NCBI GenBank assembly: GCA_947494545.1
Contig: CANLVH010000011.1
Location: forward strand, 38,648-102,647
Source of the DNA: an uncultured Mesonia sp.
GTDB lineage: Bacteria > Bacteroidota > Bacteroidia > Flavobacteriales > Flavobacteriaceae
DNA: 64,000 bases
Reading direction: 5' to 3'
Position 1 is the stretch's first letter. The number at the start of each line of letters is the position of its first letter. Under the pieces are notes generated by a model. That model made no database searches and had not been told where the DNA came from. It saw only the letters and a program-made list of their open reading frames with translations. Positions 63,223-64,000 of the stretch are shown in pieces. Position numbers and translations under genes: made by a program.

Positions 63223-63912
63223 TTGAAATATTTAATTTACATACTAAGTTTCTTTGCACTGCAAGGCGCATTCGCACAAACTATATCTTCTAAAGCAGTT
63301 TTTTCTAAAAAAGAACTTCCAGCTACTAAAAAAGTAGACTATTTGTTGGTAGAAAAAGACTCGCTTCAAGATATGGCTGCCATAGATTTAGATGAAGTTG
63401 TATTAATTGGTAGGTATAATTTTAAAGATCGTAGAGAACGACACCAGTATTTAATCTTAAAAAGGAAAACTTTTAAAGTTTGGCCGTATGCAGTTTTAGC
63501 CTCAGATAGGTTACAGGCTTTACGGAAAAGACTCGGTAAGATAAAAGGCAAGTCAGATAAAAAACGTTATACCAAAATTGTTCAAAACTATATAGAAGAT
63601 GAGTTTAAGGAAGAATTAAAAAAACTAACCAAAACAGAAGGGCAAATATTAGTCAAGCTAATGTATCGTCAGACCGGCGAAACAACTTTTGATATAGTAA
63701 AAGATTTAAAGAGTGGTTGGAATGCGTTTTGGTATAATACCACTGCCAGTCTTTTTAATATTTCTTTAAAGGAAGAATATAATCCTAGTCTTGTTAAAGA
63801 AGATTATATGATAGAGCATATTTTGCGTAGAGCTTTCCGTTCAGAAGAATTAGAAAGTCATGATCCTGAAATAGAAATATCTTTTTTAGATGCCATGCAA
63901 AAGTGGAAGTAG
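63223..63912 (+). CDS. DUF4294 family exported protein
   Basis: 229 residues starting with TTG at 63223, directly after an in-frame TAA. No ATG occurs before residue 51, and the TTG start gives a good signal peptide (KYLIYILSFFALQGAFAQ), so TTG is the likely start. The DUF4294 core contains DLDEVVLIGRYNFKDRRERHQYLILKRKTFKVWPYAVLASDRL and MYRQTGETTFDIVKDLKSGWNAFWYNTTASLF. Function unknown; widespread in Flavobacteriia. One CTTTACGGAA copy lies inside. The last 88 bases of the window hold no recognisable feature. Confidence 0.87.
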   Translation: MKYLIYILSFFALQGAFAQTISSKAVFSKKELPATKKVDYLLVEKDSLQDMAAIDLDEVVLIGRYNFKDRRERHQYLILKRKTFKVWPYAVLASDRLQALRKRLGKIKGKSDKKRYTKIVQNYIEDEFKEELKKLTKTEGQILVKLMYRQTGETTFDIVKDLKSGWNAFWYNTTASLFNISLKEEYNPSLVKEDYMIEHILRRAFRSEELESHDPEIEISFLDAMQKWK

Positions 63913-64000
63913 AAGCTTTGTAAAAAAAACTCAAAATCTTTCTCCTTGATTTACAGTGGTTTTTCTCTATAATTAAGAAAAGTTTAAATTTATTTTAAAA

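Noticed and set aside
1..64000. Mobile element, prophage or CRISPR array
   Set aside because: No transposase, integrase, phage structural or Cas-like frame and no regularly spaced direct repeats were seen.
1..64000. Long frames antisense to known genes
   Set aside because: They are shadows of codon bias on the opposite strand, with no start context, family similarity or independent spacing.

Overview
The window is chromosomal DNA from a member of the Bacteroidota, almost certainly a marine-type Flavobacteriaceae. The DNA is AT-rich (roughly 65% AT by eye). There are no Shine-Dalgarno tracts, and several promoters fit the Bacteroidetes pattern TTTG-N17-20-TAnnTTTG. Family-typical genes include a T9SS sorting-domain protein, DUF4294, DUF5683, DUF4374, a CzcA pump fused to TolC, and the parA-parB-DUF5683-dapB-lepB-WbqC gene order. 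I see no tRNA, rRNA, CRISPR array, insertion sequence or prophage.

Layout. 0-8 kb holds housekeeping genes: recF, a TPR membrane protein, ribH, mutL, two rhomboid proteases and a membrane-anchored endonuclease/phosphatase-fold protein. 8-14 kb is a minus-strand run of chromosome partitioning (parAB), lysine/peptidoglycan (dapB), secretion (lepB) and a 2,4-dienoyl-CoA reductase-like SDR. 14.2-17.2 kb is a plus-strand denitrification unit: NirK fused to cytochrome c, NirV and an SCO protein, with two palindromes in its promoter. 17.2-23.3 kb has a K+ channel, both methylmalonyl-CoA mutase subunits, a FtsB/DivIC protein, uridine kinase and a sulfotransferase-like protein. 23.5-39.2 kb is a heavy-metal island: a P1B-4 ATPase interrupted by an in-frame TGA, CzcB, a CzcA-TolC fusion, a frameshifted DUF6660-like protein, CopA, an AraC regulator with an HMA-like domain, an ArsP-like permease, a DUF3347 lipoprotein and a TolC protein. 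39.5-46.9 kb has dodecin and a four-gene photosensory operon: CheB-CheR-PAS-histidine kinase, bacteriophytochrome, response regulator, heme oxygenase. 47-52 kb is a TonB receptor/DUF4374/PepSY iron-uptake operon. 52.2-53.5 kb is asnA with its leader. 53.6-64 kb has a Kef-type antiporter, a GLUG-repeat T9SS protein, a frameshifted flavin monooxygenase, small transporters, a ChaN-like protein, an M42 peptidase and DUF4294.

The most interesting item is the 5' leader of asnA (minus strand, about 53,505 down to 53,227). It appears to carry two consecutive ribosome-controlled attenuators. Each has an asparagine-rich leader peptide (one with five Asn in eleven residues, one with seven consecutive Asn), a competing antiterminator segment and an intrinsic terminator with a U-tract. 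The logic is classical trp/his-type attenuation applied twice in series to asparagine synthetase. It rests on sequence and pairing only and needs experimental testing.

The second notable item is at whole-window scale. The decamer CTTTACGGAA (or its complement) occurs at least 22 times where about 0.1-0.2 would be expected. It falls inside genes in different reading frames and also between genes, so it is a DNA-level signal. A related palindrome, TTCCGCGGAA, occurs four times.

Three genes are broken by single changes: a TGA, an extra C and an extra T. Two of these are one-base insertions in homopolymers, so sequencing error should be excluded before calling them true pseudogenes.
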